DNA from: Roseovarius dicentrarchi
Lineage (GTDB): Bacteria > Pseudomonadota > Alphaproteobacteria > Rhodobacterales > Rhodobacteraceae
Direction of reading: 5' to 3'
DNA: 64,000 bases
Assembly: GCF_003316635.1 (NCBI RefSeq)
Contig: NZ_QNQP01000007.1
Coordinates: forward strand, 1 to 64,000
A model generated the notes under the pieces. That model was not told where the DNA came from. It saw only the letters and a list, made by a program, of their open reading frames with translations, and did not search any database. Each line of letters opens with the position of its first letter. The first letter of the stretch is position 1. Positions 44,080-52,996 of this stretch are shown here, in pieces. The position numbers and the translations under genes are program-made.

Positions 44080-44477
44080 ATTGACTCCAGATAGGCCAGC
44101 AACGCAGCCAGCGGGCGCGGCGTTGGCGTCATCACGCCGTCGCCCGTGTGTACCGGCACGGTATCGCCCTCCAGCAAGGCGCCGAATTCCGGCATTTGTT
44201 CACCGGGGATCTGCGCCCTGTGATAGCCGTCGATGGTGGACAGTACGCGGGCGCGCGGAAATTTGCTTTGCGTTGACAGTCGCGTCAGGTCATTGGGTGC
44301 AGGCACCATCCCCGCGGCCAACGGCCCGTCGCCTTTGCCTGTCGGGCCGTGACATTGCACGCAATTTTCAACGTATAGCCTGCGGCCCTCATCGGCCTCG
44401 GGCATTGAATTGCTCTGCACGCATGCGGCCAGAATGCCAAGGCCCGCCAGCCCGGCGGCCATTGCTGCGTATTTCAT
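44067..44477 (-). CDS. Small class I cytochrome c lipoprotein
   Basis: This 136-residue protein has a signal peptide with lipobox LAAC (Cys19) and one haem-binding CVQCH at residues 39-43. A conserved GKGDGPLAAGMVPAPNDLTR segment follows, and the probable axial Met lies in GEQMPEFG. Monohaem cytochromes of this type carry electrons in the periplasm. AAGGAGAC precedes ATG 44477. It is convergent with the helicase gene and sits downstream of lysS on the same strand (51 bp), but functional linkage is unlikely. Confidence 0.9.
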   Translation of the reverse strand: MKYAAMAAGLAGLGILAACVQSNSMPEADEGRRLYVENCVQCHGPTGKGDGPLAAGMVPAPNDLTRLSTQSKFPRARVLSTIDGYHRAQIPGEQMPEFGALLEGDTVPVHTGDGVMTPTPRPLAALLAYLESIQEV

Positions 44478-44528
44478 TGCCGTCTCCTTTGCCTGTGATG
44501 AACCCGGTGCGATCTGCGCCGCCTTGGG

Positions 44529-46103
44529 TCAGACGAACTTGCCAGCCAATGCGTCGTCGATCAACTGCACAGTTTCCTCCACGCCGTAAAGCGCGATGAA
44601 TCCGCCGAAACGCGGCCCTTGGCTGGCGCCCAGCAGCACCTCGTAGAGCGCCTTGAACCAGTCCTTGAGCGGGTCAAACCGGTCGCGGCCCACAGCATAG
44701 ACCACCGATTGCAGCGCCTCGTCATCGCGCGGGCCGTCATAGCTGGCCAGTTGATCGCGCAACTCGGTCAGCGCCGCGCGCTCGGGATCGGTCGGGGCGC
44801 GGTAGGTTTTGAACGGCTTCACGAAATCGGTGTAATAGCGCAGCGCGTGGCCCACCGCCTGATCCAGATCGGGGTGCGTCTGCGCGCTGGCCTCCGGCGC
44901 ATAACGCTGGATAAAGCCCCACAGATGCGCCTTGTCCTCGGTCCCGGCGACCGATGCGAGGTTCAGCAGCATCGAGAACGGCACGACCATATCGCTTGTC
45001 GGCACATCGCCGCTGTGGATATGCCAGACCGGATTGTTCAGGCGCTGGCCCGTGTCCTGCCCGACATAGGCGCGCAGCTGCTGATGGTATTCATCCACCG
45101 CCTTGGGGATCACGTCAAAATGCATCCGCTTGGCTGTTTTCGGCTTGGCATACATGAAATAGCTGAGCGATTCAGTCGAGGCATAGGTCAGCCATTCGTC
45201 AATGCTGATCCCGTTGCCCGATGATTTCGAGATTTTCTGGCCGTTTTCGTCCAGAAACAACTCATAGGTGAAATGCTCGGGCTTTTTGCCGCCCAGGATT
45301 TCGCAAATGCCGTCATAGATCGGCGTGTTGGTGCTGTGATCCTTGCCGTACATCTCGAAATCGACGCCCAGCGCGGCCCAGCGGGCGCCAAAATCGGGCT
45401 TCCACTGCAATTTCACGTTGCCGCCGGTGACGGGCAGCGTCATTTCCTGCCCCTCTTCGGTATCAAAGGTGATCTCGCCCTTGGCCGCATCCACATGCTT
45501 GATCGGGACATACAGAACCCGGCCCGTTTCGGGGTGGATCGGCAGGAAGATCGAATAGGTCTGGCGCCGCTCGTCGCGCAGGGACTTCAGCATGACCTTC
45601 ATCACATCGTCATAGCGTTCGGCGGCGCGCAGCAGCACCTCGTCGAACTGGCCGCTGCGGTAGAATTCGGTGGCTGAAATAAATTCGTATTCAAACCCGA
45701 ACGTATCCAGAAACCGGCGCAGCATGGCGTTGTTGTGCGCGCCAAAGCTGTCATGCGTGCCAAACGGGTCCGGCACCGATGTCAGCGGCTTTTGCAGGTG
45801 CTCGGCCAGCGCCTCGGGGTTGGGCACGTTGCCGGGCACCTTGCGCATGCCGTCCAGATCGTCGGAAAAGCAGATCAGCCGCGTCGGAATGTCGCTGATC
45901 GCCTCGAACGCGCGGCGGATCATCGTGGTGCGCAGCACCTCGCCAAAGGTGCCGATATGCGGCAGGCCGGAGGGACCATAGCCCGTCTCGAACAGCACAT
46001 AGCCCTTCTCGGGCGCCTTGCCCTGATACCGTTTCAGCAGCCGGCGCGCTTCTTCAAAAGGCCAGGCTTTCGAGGTCATCGCAGCGTCGCGCAGATCAGA
46101 CAT
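44529..46103 (-). CDS. lysS: Lysyl-tRNA synthetase, class I
   Basis: This 524-residue enzyme attaches lysine to tRNA-Lys. It is the class I form found in archaea and alphaproteobacteria, not the class II LysRS of most bacteria. The HIGH-type motif is [12 protein letters not shown] (residues 41-52) and the KMSKS-type motif KISKSSG (near residue 288). [14 protein letters not shown] and [12 protein letters not shown] are also characteristic. ATG 46103 is preferred with GGAG upstream; ATG 46115 is an alternative. It is divergent from the TerB gene. Confidence 0.95.
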   Translation of the reverse strand: MSDLRDAAMTSKAWPFEEARRLLKRYQGKAPEKGYVLFETGYGPSGLPHIGTFGEVLRTTMIRRAFEAISDIPTRLICFSDDLDGMRKVPGNVPNPEALAEHLQKPLTSVPDPFGTHDSFGAHNNAMLRRFLDTFGFEYEFISATEFYRSGQFDEVLLRAAERYDDVMKVMLKSLRDERRQTYSIFLPIHPETGRVLYVPIKHVDAAKGEITFDTEEGQEMTLPVTGGNVKLQWKPDFGARWAALGVDFEMYGKDHSTNTPIYDGICEILGGKKPEHFTYELFLDENGQKISKSSGNGISIDEWLTYASTESLSYFMYAKPKTAKRMHFDVIPKAVDEYHQQLRAYVGQDTGQRLNNPVWHIHSGDVPTSDMVVPFSMLLNLASVAGTEDKAHLWGFIQRYAPEASAQTHPDLDQAVGHALRYYTDFVKPFKTYRAPTDPERAALTELRDQLASYDGPRDDEALQSVVYAVGRDRFDPLKDWFKALYEVLLGASQGPRFGGFIALYGVEETVQLIDDALAGKFV

Positions 46104-46226
46104 AGGGCTCTCCATGGATCAGGCCCCGGCGCGGATGCGCGCAAGGGTCCGCCGCTTCCTATTGCCGAGGGGGGCGAAGGTCAATAATCTGCGCCCCAAG
46201 ACCCCGCATTGCAAAGGATTGCCCGG

Positions 46227-46652
46227 ATGAATGAGACAGTGACACACCCGCTGAGCGCGCAGGACTGTTTGGTGGCGGTCATGATCGCGGTGTCCGCCTC
46301 GGACGAGCGTATCCAGACCGCCGAACTGGTCAAGATCGAAACCGCCGTGAACAATCTGCCCATCTTTGGCGATTACGACGAAGACCGGGTCAACATCGTC
46401 GCACAAACCGTGTTCGATCTGTTCTCGGACGAGGATGGGCTGGACGCGCTGTTTGGCCTGATCCGCGACAACCTGCCCGAACGCCTGTTCGAGACGGCCT
46501 ATGCGCTGGCCTGCGACGTCGCCGCCGCCGATGGCACGCTGGCCGACAGCGAGCTGCGCCTGCTGGAGGAGATCCGCTACGAGCTGAACCTCGACCGTCT
46601 GCACGCCGCCGCGATCGAGCGGGGCGCACGCGCCCGCCATATGAGCCTGTGA
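46227..46652 (+). CDS. TerB-family small protein
   Basis: This 141-residue helical protein resembles the TerB/DjlA-N family. An SAQDCLVAVMIAVSASDERI segment and a second VAAADGTLADSELRLLEEI segment repeat the acidic-cluster pattern (D-x-x-x-x-x-E) of TerB metal-binding sites. TerB proteins occur in tellurite-resistance clusters, but a lone copy like this has no known role. AAAGGA lies 8 bp before ATG 46227. A small Lrp-domain gene follows at 46683. Confidence 0.82.
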   Translation: MNETVTHPLSAQDCLVAVMIAVSASDERIQTAELVKIETAVNNLPIFGDYDEDRVNIVAQTVFDLFSDEDGLDALFGLIRDNLPERLFETAYALACDVAAADGTLADSELRLLEEIRYELNLDRLHAAAIERGARARHMSL

Positions 46653-46682
46653 CCGGCCAGTAATTTTACAAGGATTTCTCCC

Positions 46683-46919
46683 ATGCATTGCGTTTTCGTA
46701 AACATCCGTTGCAAGCCCGGCACTTCCTACAAGGTGGCCGAGGAAATCACCCTGCGCGAATTTCATTCCGAGCTATACTCGACCTCCGGCCCGTTTGACC
46801 TGCTGCTGAAGGTCTACATTCCCCAGACCGATGATGTGGGGATCTTCATCAACGAAAACCTGCTGACGATCCCGAATATCGAGCGGACCGAAACCACCCT
46901 GACCTTCAAGGCATTCTAG
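46683..46919 (+). CDS. Stand-alone Lrp/AsnC ligand-binding domain protein
   Basis: This 78-residue protein consists only of the RAM (ligand-binding) domain of Lrp/AsnC regulators, with no DNA-binding helix-turn-helix. Features are MHCVFVNIRCKPGTSYKVAE at the start, STSGPFDLLLKVYIPQTDDV and a final IPNIERTETTLTFKAF. Such domains bind amino acids or modulate full-length regulators by hetero-oligomerisation. It starts 3 bp before the FAD-linked dehydrogenase, so the pair may be co-expressed. Confidence 0.88.
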   Translation: MHCVFVNIRCKPGTSYKVAEEITLREFHSELYSTSGPFDLLLKVYIPQTDDVGIFINENLLTIPNIERTETTLTFKAF

Positions 46920-46922
46920 ATC

Positions 46923-48329
46923 ATGCTGGACAAGCTACGCGACATCATCGGCGCCGCCAACGTCCTGACCGGCCCCGACATGGACAGCTATGCGTGCGAT
47001 TGGTCGGGCGCGCCTCAGGGTACGCCGCTGGCGGTTGCGCGCCCCGGATCGACCGCCGAGGTGGCGGCCATCGTCAAGCTGGCGAACCAGACCGGCACTG
47101 CCATTGTGCCGATATCCGGCAATACCGGCCTCACCGGCGCCACCGCGGCAGACGGCGCGCTGCTGCTGTCAATGGGACGCATGTCGAAAATCCGCGAAAT
47201 CCGCCCGTCCAGCCGCCTTGCGATTGTCGAGGCGGGCGCGATTCTGGCCAGCATCCATGATGCTGTTGCCGAACACGGCCTGATCTTTCCGCTGTTTTTC
47301 GGCGCGCGCGGATCGGCGATGATTGGCGGCGCGCTATCGACCAACGCGGGCGGCTCGAACGTGCTGCGATATGGCAACACGCGCGATCTGTGCCTGGGGA
47401 TCGAGGCGGTGCTGCCCAATGGCGAGGTGATCGACCTGATGCGCCAGCTGCACAAGGACAATTCCGGCTATGACCTGCGCCATTTGCTGATCGGCGCCGA
47501 GGGGACGCTGGGCATCATCACCGCCGCCGTGCTCAAGCTGCATCCCGCGCCGCTGGCCAATGCAACCGCCATGGTTGCCGTTCCGCGCGTCGGCGATGCG
47601 CTGAACCTGCTCAACCGGTTGCAGCAGGAAACAGGCGGCGCCGTGCAGGCGTTTGAATACATGCCGCGCGCCTATATCGAAACGCACCTGTTGCAATCGC
47701 CGGGCGCAAGGGCGCCGTTTGACGACCGCTATGACGTGAATATCATGGTCGAGGTTGGCGCCATTGCCCCCCGCGATGCCGCGCCGGGCGAGAATGGCCA
47801 GATCCCCATCGCCGCCCATCTGGAATCCGTGCTGGCGGCGCTGTTCGAAGAAGGCGCGATCCTGGACGCCGTGGTTGCCCAGAACGAAGCCCAGCGCCGC
47901 GAAATGTGGGAGCGTCGCGAAGCTGCGGCGCAGGTGATGACGTTCCAGACGCCTCATGTGGACCGCGATATCGCGGTGCCGGTGGACCGGATGCAGGAAT
48001 TTCTGGACCGTGTGGCCGGTATCATCGACGAGTTGGATCCGGGCGCGAGGGATGTATCCGTTGCGCATCTGGGCGATGGCAATCTGCATCTGGGCGTTTT
48101 TCCGACACGCGACGACGAAGACCTTTGCCAGCGCATCGGAGACATGGCCGAGGATGCAGCCGTGGCCATGGGCGGCAGCTTTTCCGCCGAGCACGGCATC
48201 GGCTGGCGCAAGCGCGCGGCAATGGCGCGGCACAAGAACCCCGCCGCGATGGCGGCCATGCGCACCATCAAAAACGCGCTTGATCCGAATGGCATTATGA
48301 ACCCCGGCAAGGTGTTGCCGGACCTATAG
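46923..48329 (+). CDS. FAD-linked D-2-hydroxyacid dehydrogenase (GlcD/D-lactate dehydrogenase family)
   Basis: This 468-residue flavoprotein oxidises a D-2-hydroxyacid (such as D-lactate, glycolate or D-2-hydroxyglutarate) to the 2-oxoacid. The PCMH-type FAD domain has VPISGNTGLTGATAADGALL and FGARGSAMIGGALSTNAGGS. The FAD-oxidase C-terminal domain has HLGDGNLHLGVFPT and ends with SAEHGIGWRKRAAMARHKNP. The real substrate cannot be decided. Electrons probably go to the quinone pool or an electron-transfer protein. It is paired with the RAM-domain gene upstream. Confidence 0.92.
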   Translation: MLDKLRDIIGAANVLTGPDMDSYACDWSGAPQGTPLAVARPGSTAEVAAIVKLANQTGTAIVPISGNTGLTGATAADGALLLSMGRMSKIREIRPSSRLAIVEAGAILASIHDAVAEHGLIFPLFFGARGSAMIGGALSTNAGGSNVLRYGNTRDLCLGIEAVLPNGEVIDLMRQLHKDNSGYDLRHLLIGAEGTLGIITAAVLKLHPAPLANATAMVAVPRVGDALNLLNRLQQETGGAVQAFEYMPRAYIETHLLQSPGARAPFDDRYDVNIMVEVGAIAPRDAAPGENGQIPIAAHLESVLAALFEEGAILDAVVAQNEAQRREMWERREAAAQVMTFQTPHVDRDIAVPVDRMQEFLDRVAGIIDELDPGARDVSVAHLGDGNLHLGVFPTRDDEDLCQRIGDMAEDAAVAMGGSFSAEHGIGWRKRAAMARHKNPAAMAAMRTIKNALDPNGIMNPGKVLPDL

Positions 48330-48335
48330 GTTGTT

Positions 48336-48360
48336 TTTGAGTATTTTGACCAAGATGAAG
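48336..48360 (+). repeat. Short dispersed intergenic repeat (copy 2)
   Basis: This 25-base segment (TTTGAGTATTTT to CCAAGATGAAG) matches the minus-strand segment at 6248-6272 at 23 of 25 positions. It lies right after the dehydrogenase stop and immediately before a 10-bp hairpin. Confidence 0.6.
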
Positions 48361-48389
48361 CGGCTGGCGCGGGATGACGGCGCCAGCCG
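48361..48389. terminator. Hairpin between convergent dehydrogenase and ureohydrolase genes
   Basis: CGGCTGGCGC and GCGCCAGCCG form a perfect 10-bp stem around loop GGGATGACG. No T-run follows, so termination is likely but unproven; the position between convergent genes supports it. Confidence 0.55.
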
Positions 48390-48400
48390 CGTGACGCCGA

Positions 48401-49360
48401 TCAGGCTTGGCCTGCGGCCATGACGCAGAGCAGTTCGAACAGGATCGTTGCGCCCAGTAGAGCGGTGCCGCCGGATGCATCGAATGGTGGCGACACCTCT
48501 ACCATGTCGGCGCCGACGATGTTGAGGCCCGACAGAGCGCGCACAACCTCCAGCGCCTGATGGCTGCTTGGGCCGCCGACCTCGGGCGTGCCGGTGCCGG
48601 GCGCATAGGCGGGATCGACGAAATCAATGTCATAGGTGATGTATGTCGGGGCGGTTCCGACGATCTCGCGCGCTTCGCGCATCACGTCAAAGGGGCCGCG
48701 CGCATGGAATTCCTCGACAGGGATCAGGCGGATGCCGTTTGCGGCGGCGAAATCGCGATCTTCGGTGTCGTACATCGTGCCGCGAATGCCGATCTGAACC
48801 ATGCGGCGCGGATCGATCAGCCCTTCTTCGATCGCGCGGCGGAAGGGGGTGCCATGCGTGTACTTCTGCCCGCCAAAATAGCTGTCGGTCAGGTCGGTGT
48901 GGCTGTCGAACTGGATCAGCCCGACGGGGCGTTTTTCGGCCACGGCGCGCAGGATTGGCAGCGCAGAAAGGTGATCGCCCCCTGCGGTCAGCGGCATGAT
49001 GTCCGTCTTCAGCGCCTCGGCGTAAAAGGCGGTGATACGCGCCATGCTGTCGTGCAGATCCACCGGATTGGGCGGAACATCCCCCAGATCGGCGCAATTC
49101 AACGCCTCGAACGGACGGATGCCTGTGGCGCCGTTCTGGGCGCGCATCATGGTCGATGCATCGCGCAGCTGACGTGGCCCGTGGCGCGCGCCGGGGCGGT
49201 TGGTCGTGCCGCTGTCCCATGGCACGCCGATCAGGCCGACATCTACATCGGCAAAGCGCGGATGACCGGGCGGCACGTGCGGCAGTCGCATGAATGTCGG
49301 CACGCCCGCAAAGCGGGGCAGATCAGCGGCGGGGGGCGGTTGAAAAAAGCTGTCGGTCAT
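48401..49360 (-). CDS. Agmatinase/arginase-family ureohydrolase
   Basis: This 319-residue ureohydrolase removes urea from a guanidino compound at a binuclear Mn site. Metal ligands are visible in GGDH (127-130), FDSHTD (151-156) and DIDFVDPAYAPGTGTPE (244-260). The second motif has Ser in place of the usual Ala of DAHTD. The enzyme could be an agmatinase or a guanidinobutyrase/guanidinopropionase. The N-terminal FMRLP segment matches the agmatinase side. The neighbours (NlpC, leucyl aminopeptidase) do not identify the substrate. Confidence 0.88.
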   Translation of the reverse strand: MTDSFFQPPPAADLPRFAGVPTFMRLPHVPPGHPRFADVDVGLIGVPWDSGTTNRPGARHGPRQLRDASTMMRAQNGATGIRPFEALNCADLGDVPPNPVDLHDSMARITAFYAEALKTDIMPLTAGGDHLSALPILRAVAEKRPVGLIQFDSHTDLTDSYFGGQKYTHGTPFRRAIEEGLIDPRRMVQIGIRGTMYDTEDRDFAAANGIRLIPVEEFHARGPFDVMREAREIVGTAPTYITYDIDFVDPAYAPGTGTPEVGGPSSHQALEVVRALSGLNIVGADMVEVSPPFDASGGTALLGATILFELLCVMAAGQA

Positions 49361-49371
49361 CGGTTTGCTCC

Positions 49372-50199
49372 TTACTTTTCAAGGCGTTTATGCGCCGTGA
49401 CCGCGCCCCCGCCCTCAGCGGCAATGCGGGCGATCGCAGGCTTTAGCGCCTCGACGCTGACGGCCATGTCATGCGCGTTGGCGTGCAGGATGCGGCCCGC
49501 GTCCAGGACCCAGGCGACATGGCCGCGCCAGAACAGCAGGTCACCCCGCTGCATTGCGCTGCCATCCGGTAAGGCGCGGCCCAGCGCCGCCTCTTGCAGG
49601 TCGCTGTCGCCGGGGCAGGCGATACCGCAGGCGCGGCAGCTGGCCTGCACAAGCCCGGAACAGTCAATCCCAAACACGGAATTGCCGCCCCACAGATACG
49701 GCACGGCGATGTAGCGTTCGGCCACGGCGATGGGGTCCGGCTCTGCCATTGGCAAGGGTGCAATATGCTGCGCAGGAACGTAGCCGAGCGGTGTTTGCGC
49801 CCAATTCCGGCTGTGCGTTGTCACGCTCAGGCGCGACAGATGGCCAAGCGCCGCGCACTCGGGCGATTTCAGATCGGGTTCGGTGTAGGCATGGGAGGCC
49901 CGCGCAGTGATCCAATGGGTCGCGGCGGGGCCAGCGTGTAGTGCCGCGTCAGGCATGTATCCGACATAGCCATCCTCGGCCCGCACAAATGCCCAGCCGT
50001 CATGCGTGTCGAAACACGTGACGGGGGCGCCGGTCAGCAACTGGCGCAAACGCCTGCCATGCGGCGCGTGTCGAAGGTCGGCAACGGGCACGCACACCTG
50101 ACGCGCCGCGCCGCTGGTATAACGCGCGGCGCTCACCTGTCCGCGCAATGCTGTATCGGCGACACGGGAATTCGCGGCGGTCAGGCGTGGGTCGCTCAT
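49372..50199 (-). CDS. NlpC/P60 cysteine peptidase with SH3-like N-terminus
   Basis: This 275-residue protein has an N-terminal region of SH3-like repeats (about residues 36-150) and a C-terminal NlpC/P60 domain. The catalytic Cys180 lies in VFGIDCSGLVQ and His227 in RGHVAWVLD, with a third polar residue near ILHANAHD. Such enzymes cleave gamma-D-glutamyl-diaminopimelate or similar bonds in cell-wall peptides. No signal peptide is seen, suggesting a cytoplasmic recycling role. ATG 50199 overlaps the leucyl aminopeptidase stop (ATGA), so the two are coupled and may degrade recycled muropeptides together. Confidence 0.9.
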   Translation of the reverse strand: MSDPRLTAANSRVADTALRGQVSAARYTSGAARQVCVPVADLRHAPHGRRLRQLLTGAPVTCFDTHDGWAFVRAEDGYVGYMPDAALHAGPAATHWITARASHAYTEPDLKSPECAALGHLSRLSVTTHSRNWAQTPLGYVPAQHIAPLPMAEPDPIAVAERYIAVPYLWGGNSVFGIDCSGLVQASCRACGIACPGDSDLQEAALGRALPDGSAMQRGDLLFWRGHVAWVLDAGRILHANAHDMAVSVEALKPAIARIAAEGGGAVTAHKRLEK

Positions 50200-51599
50200 A
50201 GCTTCAACGCCGCCGGCAGCGCCGCCAGCAGCGCGCGCGCGCCCATGCAGGCGCCGCCTTTTGGCCGGGCGGGTGCGGCGGTAGGATTCCAACCGTAGAT
50301 ATCGAAATGCGCGTAGCGCGTAGCGCCCGCGAAACGGCGCAGGAACAGGGCGGCGGTGATCGATCCGGCAAAGCCGCCGGAGGGCGCGTTGTCCAGATCG
50401 GCGATGCCCGGTTCGATCAACGCCTCGTATGGGGCATGAAGCGGCATGCGCCAGACGGGATCGACGGCCTGCACGGCGCCGCTTTCGATCGCTGCGACCA
50501 GATCGGCGTCATCGGCGTAATAGGGCGCAAGGTCCGGGCCGACCGCCACGCGCGCCGCCCCGGTCAGGGTCGCCATCGAGATCATCAGGTCCGGCGCGTC
50601 CTCGGCTCCCAACGCAAGCGCATCGGCCAGCACAAGGCGGCCCTCGGCATCGGTATTGTTGATTTCAATCGTCCGGCCATTGCGTGCCGTCAGGATATCA
50701 CCCGGGCGCATGGCATTGGCGCTGACCGCGTTTTCAACCGCCGGAATCAACACGCGCAGACGCAGCGGCAGGTCAAGCGCCATGATCATATGGGCCAGCC
50801 CCAGCACCGTCGCCGCGCCGCCCATGTCCTTTTTCATCAACCCCATGCTGGAGCCGGGCTTCAGGTTCAGGCCGCCGGTGTCAAAGCAAACCCCCTTGCC
50901 CACCAGGGTCAGCGCAGGGCCGCGCGTGCCCCATGTCATGTCGATCAGACGTGGCGCGCGGTCCGAGGCACGGCCCACCGCGTGGATCAGCGGCAGGTTT
51001 TGCGCCAGCAGATCCTGCCCGGTAACGGTGGCGATATCCGCGCCATGCTGCACGGCCAGGTCGCGGCACGCCTGCTCCAGTATGTCCGGCCCCATGTCAT
51101 TGGCGGGCGTGTTGATCAGATCGCGGGTCAGCGCCTCGCCTGCTGCGATCACCTCCAGCCGGGCCGCATTCACGCCATCTGGCGCGATCAGGCGTGCGGT
51201 CGCGCGCTTTTGATCGTGATAGCGGTCAAAGACATAGCCAGCCAATAGCCAGCCCAGCGCCTCCTCCGCCGCGCGGTCCGGGTCCAGCCCCTCAAGCCGG
51301 TATGTGCCTGCCGGTAGCGCAGCGGCCGCCGCCGCAAGGTGGAAGCGGCCGCGCGCCCGCGCGGCCGCATCGCCGTAACCGGCAACCGCCATTATTGGTG
51401 TGCCATCTGCGCCGGGCACAATCAGCACCTTGCCCAAGGCGGCGGTGAACCCGTTGGCCTGCGCCCAAGCGCGCACCGGCGCGGCCTGGCCGGTGAGCCA
51501 GCCGTCAAGCTGGTCCGCGCAGATTACATGCAGGGGCAGCACATCGCCCGAATCGGTCGCAAAAACCAACGGATATGCAGGGGGTTTGGCGGTGGACAT
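50196..51599 (-). CDS. Leucyl aminopeptidase family protein (M17)
   Basis: This 467-residue di-zinc aminopeptidase contains VGKGVCFDTGGLNLKPGSS, MKKDMGGAATVLG and the hallmark NNTDAEGRLVLADAL, with metal-binding Asp and Glu. The N-terminal macro-like domain is about residues 1-150. M17 enzymes remove N-terminal residues from peptides in the cytoplasm. The 4-bp overlap with the NlpC/P60 gene suggests a joint role in peptide recycling. The start ATG 51599 is preceded by an AGG. The enzyme is slightly shorter than E. coli PepA. Confidence 0.93.
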   Translation of the reverse strand: MSTAKPPAYPLVFATDSGDVLPLHVICADQLDGWLTGQAAPVRAWAQANGFTAALGKVLIVPGADGTPIMAVAGYGDAAARARGRFHLAAAAAALPAGTYRLEGLDPDRAAEEALGWLLAGYVFDRYHDQKRATARLIAPDGVNAARLEVIAAGEALTRDLINTPANDMGPDILEQACRDLAVQHGADIATVTGQDLLAQNLPLIHAVGRASDRAPRLIDMTWGTRGPALTLVGKGVCFDTGGLNLKPGSSMGLMKKDMGGAATVLGLAHMIMALDLPLRLRVLIPAVENAVSANAMRPGDILTARNGRTIEINNTDAEGRLVLADALALGAEDAPDLMISMATLTGAARVAVGPDLAPYYADDADLVAAIESGAVQAVDPVWRMPLHAPYEALIEPGIADLDNAPSGGFAGSITAALFLRRFAGATRYAHFDIYGWNPTAAPARPKGGACMGARALLAALPAALKL

Positions 51600-51681
51600 C
51601 TGGCAAAACCTTTCAGGAAGCGGCGCGCTGCGCCGAAAATTTCCACCTTAGCCTAATCCCCCTGCACCTGCCTGCAAGTCA

Positions 51682-52062
51682 TCAAATTCGGGCACCTTGC
51701 CGGTCCCAGATCTCGCTCAGGCTACGCTCGCCAATATGCATGAGGCGGGTCAGTGTTGCCGCGATGGCCACCGGGTCACGCTGGTCCGCGCAAGAGGCGA
51801 CATCGGCAGCAACCCGCGACAGGGTGTGCATTCCGATCTGGTCGGCGATCGCCACCAGACTGCGCGCAGATTTGCGCATATCTGCCACGCGCCGCTCGCG
51901 ATAACAGCGCTCGGTCTGGGACAGACGTGCGGCCAACTCCTCCAGCGCGCGGCAGACGACATCTTCGGCCCCTGCCTCGCCCAGTTGCGTATACAGCTCT
52001 TCCAGGCGGTCCGGGTTCAAGCGCACCACCTCCTTTTGTTTCAACAATGTTACCTGTTCCAC
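51682..52062 (-). CDS. Hpt-like helical protein lacking the phosphorylatable histidine
   Basis: This 126-residue protein is predicted to be helical. The segment ARSLVAIADQIGMHTLSRVA near residues 66-85 looks like the phosphotransfer Hpt motif (usually HxLKGxAxxLG), but the His position is not a histidine. I recognise no other domain. GTG 52062 is chosen with GGGTGAG upstream; earlier in-frame codons look non-coding. It could be a pseudo-Hpt modulator of a phosphorelay or simply an unrelated four-helix bundle. It is conserved-looking but unnamed; confidence in the reading frame is higher than in the role. Confidence 0.7.
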   Translation of the reverse strand: MEQVTLLKQKEVVRLNPDRLEELYTQLGEAGAEDVVCRALEELAARLSQTERCYRERRVADMRKSARSLVAIADQIGMHTLSRVAADVASCADQRDPVAIAATLTRLMHIGERSLSEIWDRQGARI

Positions 52063-52236
52063 GGTCTCACCCCGGTTTCGTGACAATCTGCCCGGCAGCC
52101 CCCAACATGGCCCGGCCCGGTGCAATCTGGGGTAAATACCTTCTCAAATGGTTTCTGACCGCACGTTTTATTGCTCGAATTCAATGCGAATACGGTTTAT
52201 CCAATTCCTAGACCTATTCGCCGAAAGGACCAGACC

Positions 52237-52887
52237 TTGCACCAGTCGCGCCCCCTGCCGCCCTACCTGATCCAGCGTTATCACGGCTGGAAGGCCACAT
52301 CTTATACCGAAAACGAAAGCTGGTATCGCACTCTGGCCCTTGATGGGCAGCACCCGCGCGCGATGATGATCTCGTGCTGCGACAGCCGCGTGCATGTCAC
52401 GTCGATCTTTGGCGCCGATCAGGGTGAATTTTTCATTCACCGCAATATCGCCAATCTCGTGCCGCCCTACACCACCGATGGCGGGCAGCACGGCACCTCG
52501 GCGGCGCTGGAATATGCGGTCAGCGTCCTGCATGTCGCACATGTCATCGTCATGGGTCACTCGGGCTGTGGCGGTATCAAGGGTTGCGACGAGATGTGTT
52601 CGGGCAAAGCGCCCGCGCTGGACGCACCGGGCAGCTTTGTCGGGCGCTGGATCGACATTCTGCGCCCCGGATACGAGCGTGTGTCCGGCATCGAAGACGA
52701 CGCCGAACGCGCCCGCGCGTTGGAAAAGGAAGCGGTGCTGGTCTCGCTTGAGAACCTGACCAGTTTCCCCTTCGTGACCGACGCGATGGATCGCGGCGTT
52801 CTGACGCTGCACGGTCTTTGGCTGGATATCGGCGAGGGCCGGGTCGAGCAATATCACGCAAGCTCAAAGAAGTTTGCCGCCATCTGA
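52237..52887 (+). CDS. Beta-class carbonic anhydrase
   Basis: This 216-residue zinc enzyme interconverts CO2 and bicarbonate. Zinc ligands are Cys47 in SCCDSRV, His108 and Cys111 in MGHSGCGG, with the Asp49-Arg51 dyad. The start is taken at TTG 52237 because AAAGGA (52224-52229) lies seven bases before it and homologues begin at this point; an in-frame ATG at 52171 reads through non-conserved sequence. It is followed by a clean terminator at 52898-52932 and is transcribed alone. It probably supplies bicarbonate for carboxylases. Confidence 0.92.
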   Translation: MHQSRPLPPYLIQRYHGWKATSYTENESWYRTLALDGQHPRAMMISCCDSRVHVTSIFGADQGEFFIHRNIANLVPPYTTDGGQHGTSAALEYAVSVLHVAHVIVMGHSGCGGIKGCDEMCSGKAPALDAPGSFVGRWIDILRPGYERVSGIEDDAERARALEKEAVLVSLENLTSFPFVTDAMDRGVLTLHGLWLDIGEGRVEQYHASSKKFAAI

Positions 52888-52897
52888 CGGCGCAAAA

Positions 52898-52932
52898 CCC
52901 CCTGCACCGGAATGCCGATGCAGGGGGCTTTC
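52898..52932 (+). terminator. Terminator after the carbonic anhydrase gene
   Basis: CCCCCTGCA (52898-52906) and TGCAGGGGG (52919-52927) form a 9-bp stem with a 12-base loop, followed by CTTTC. It is good for the plus strand; the minus side reads GGTTTTGCG. Confidence 0.8.
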
Positions 52933-52996
52933 AAAAAAATACTGATTACAAACAATCATACGGTGGCGCACGTTGCGCGTGCGGTCATCCCACCGG

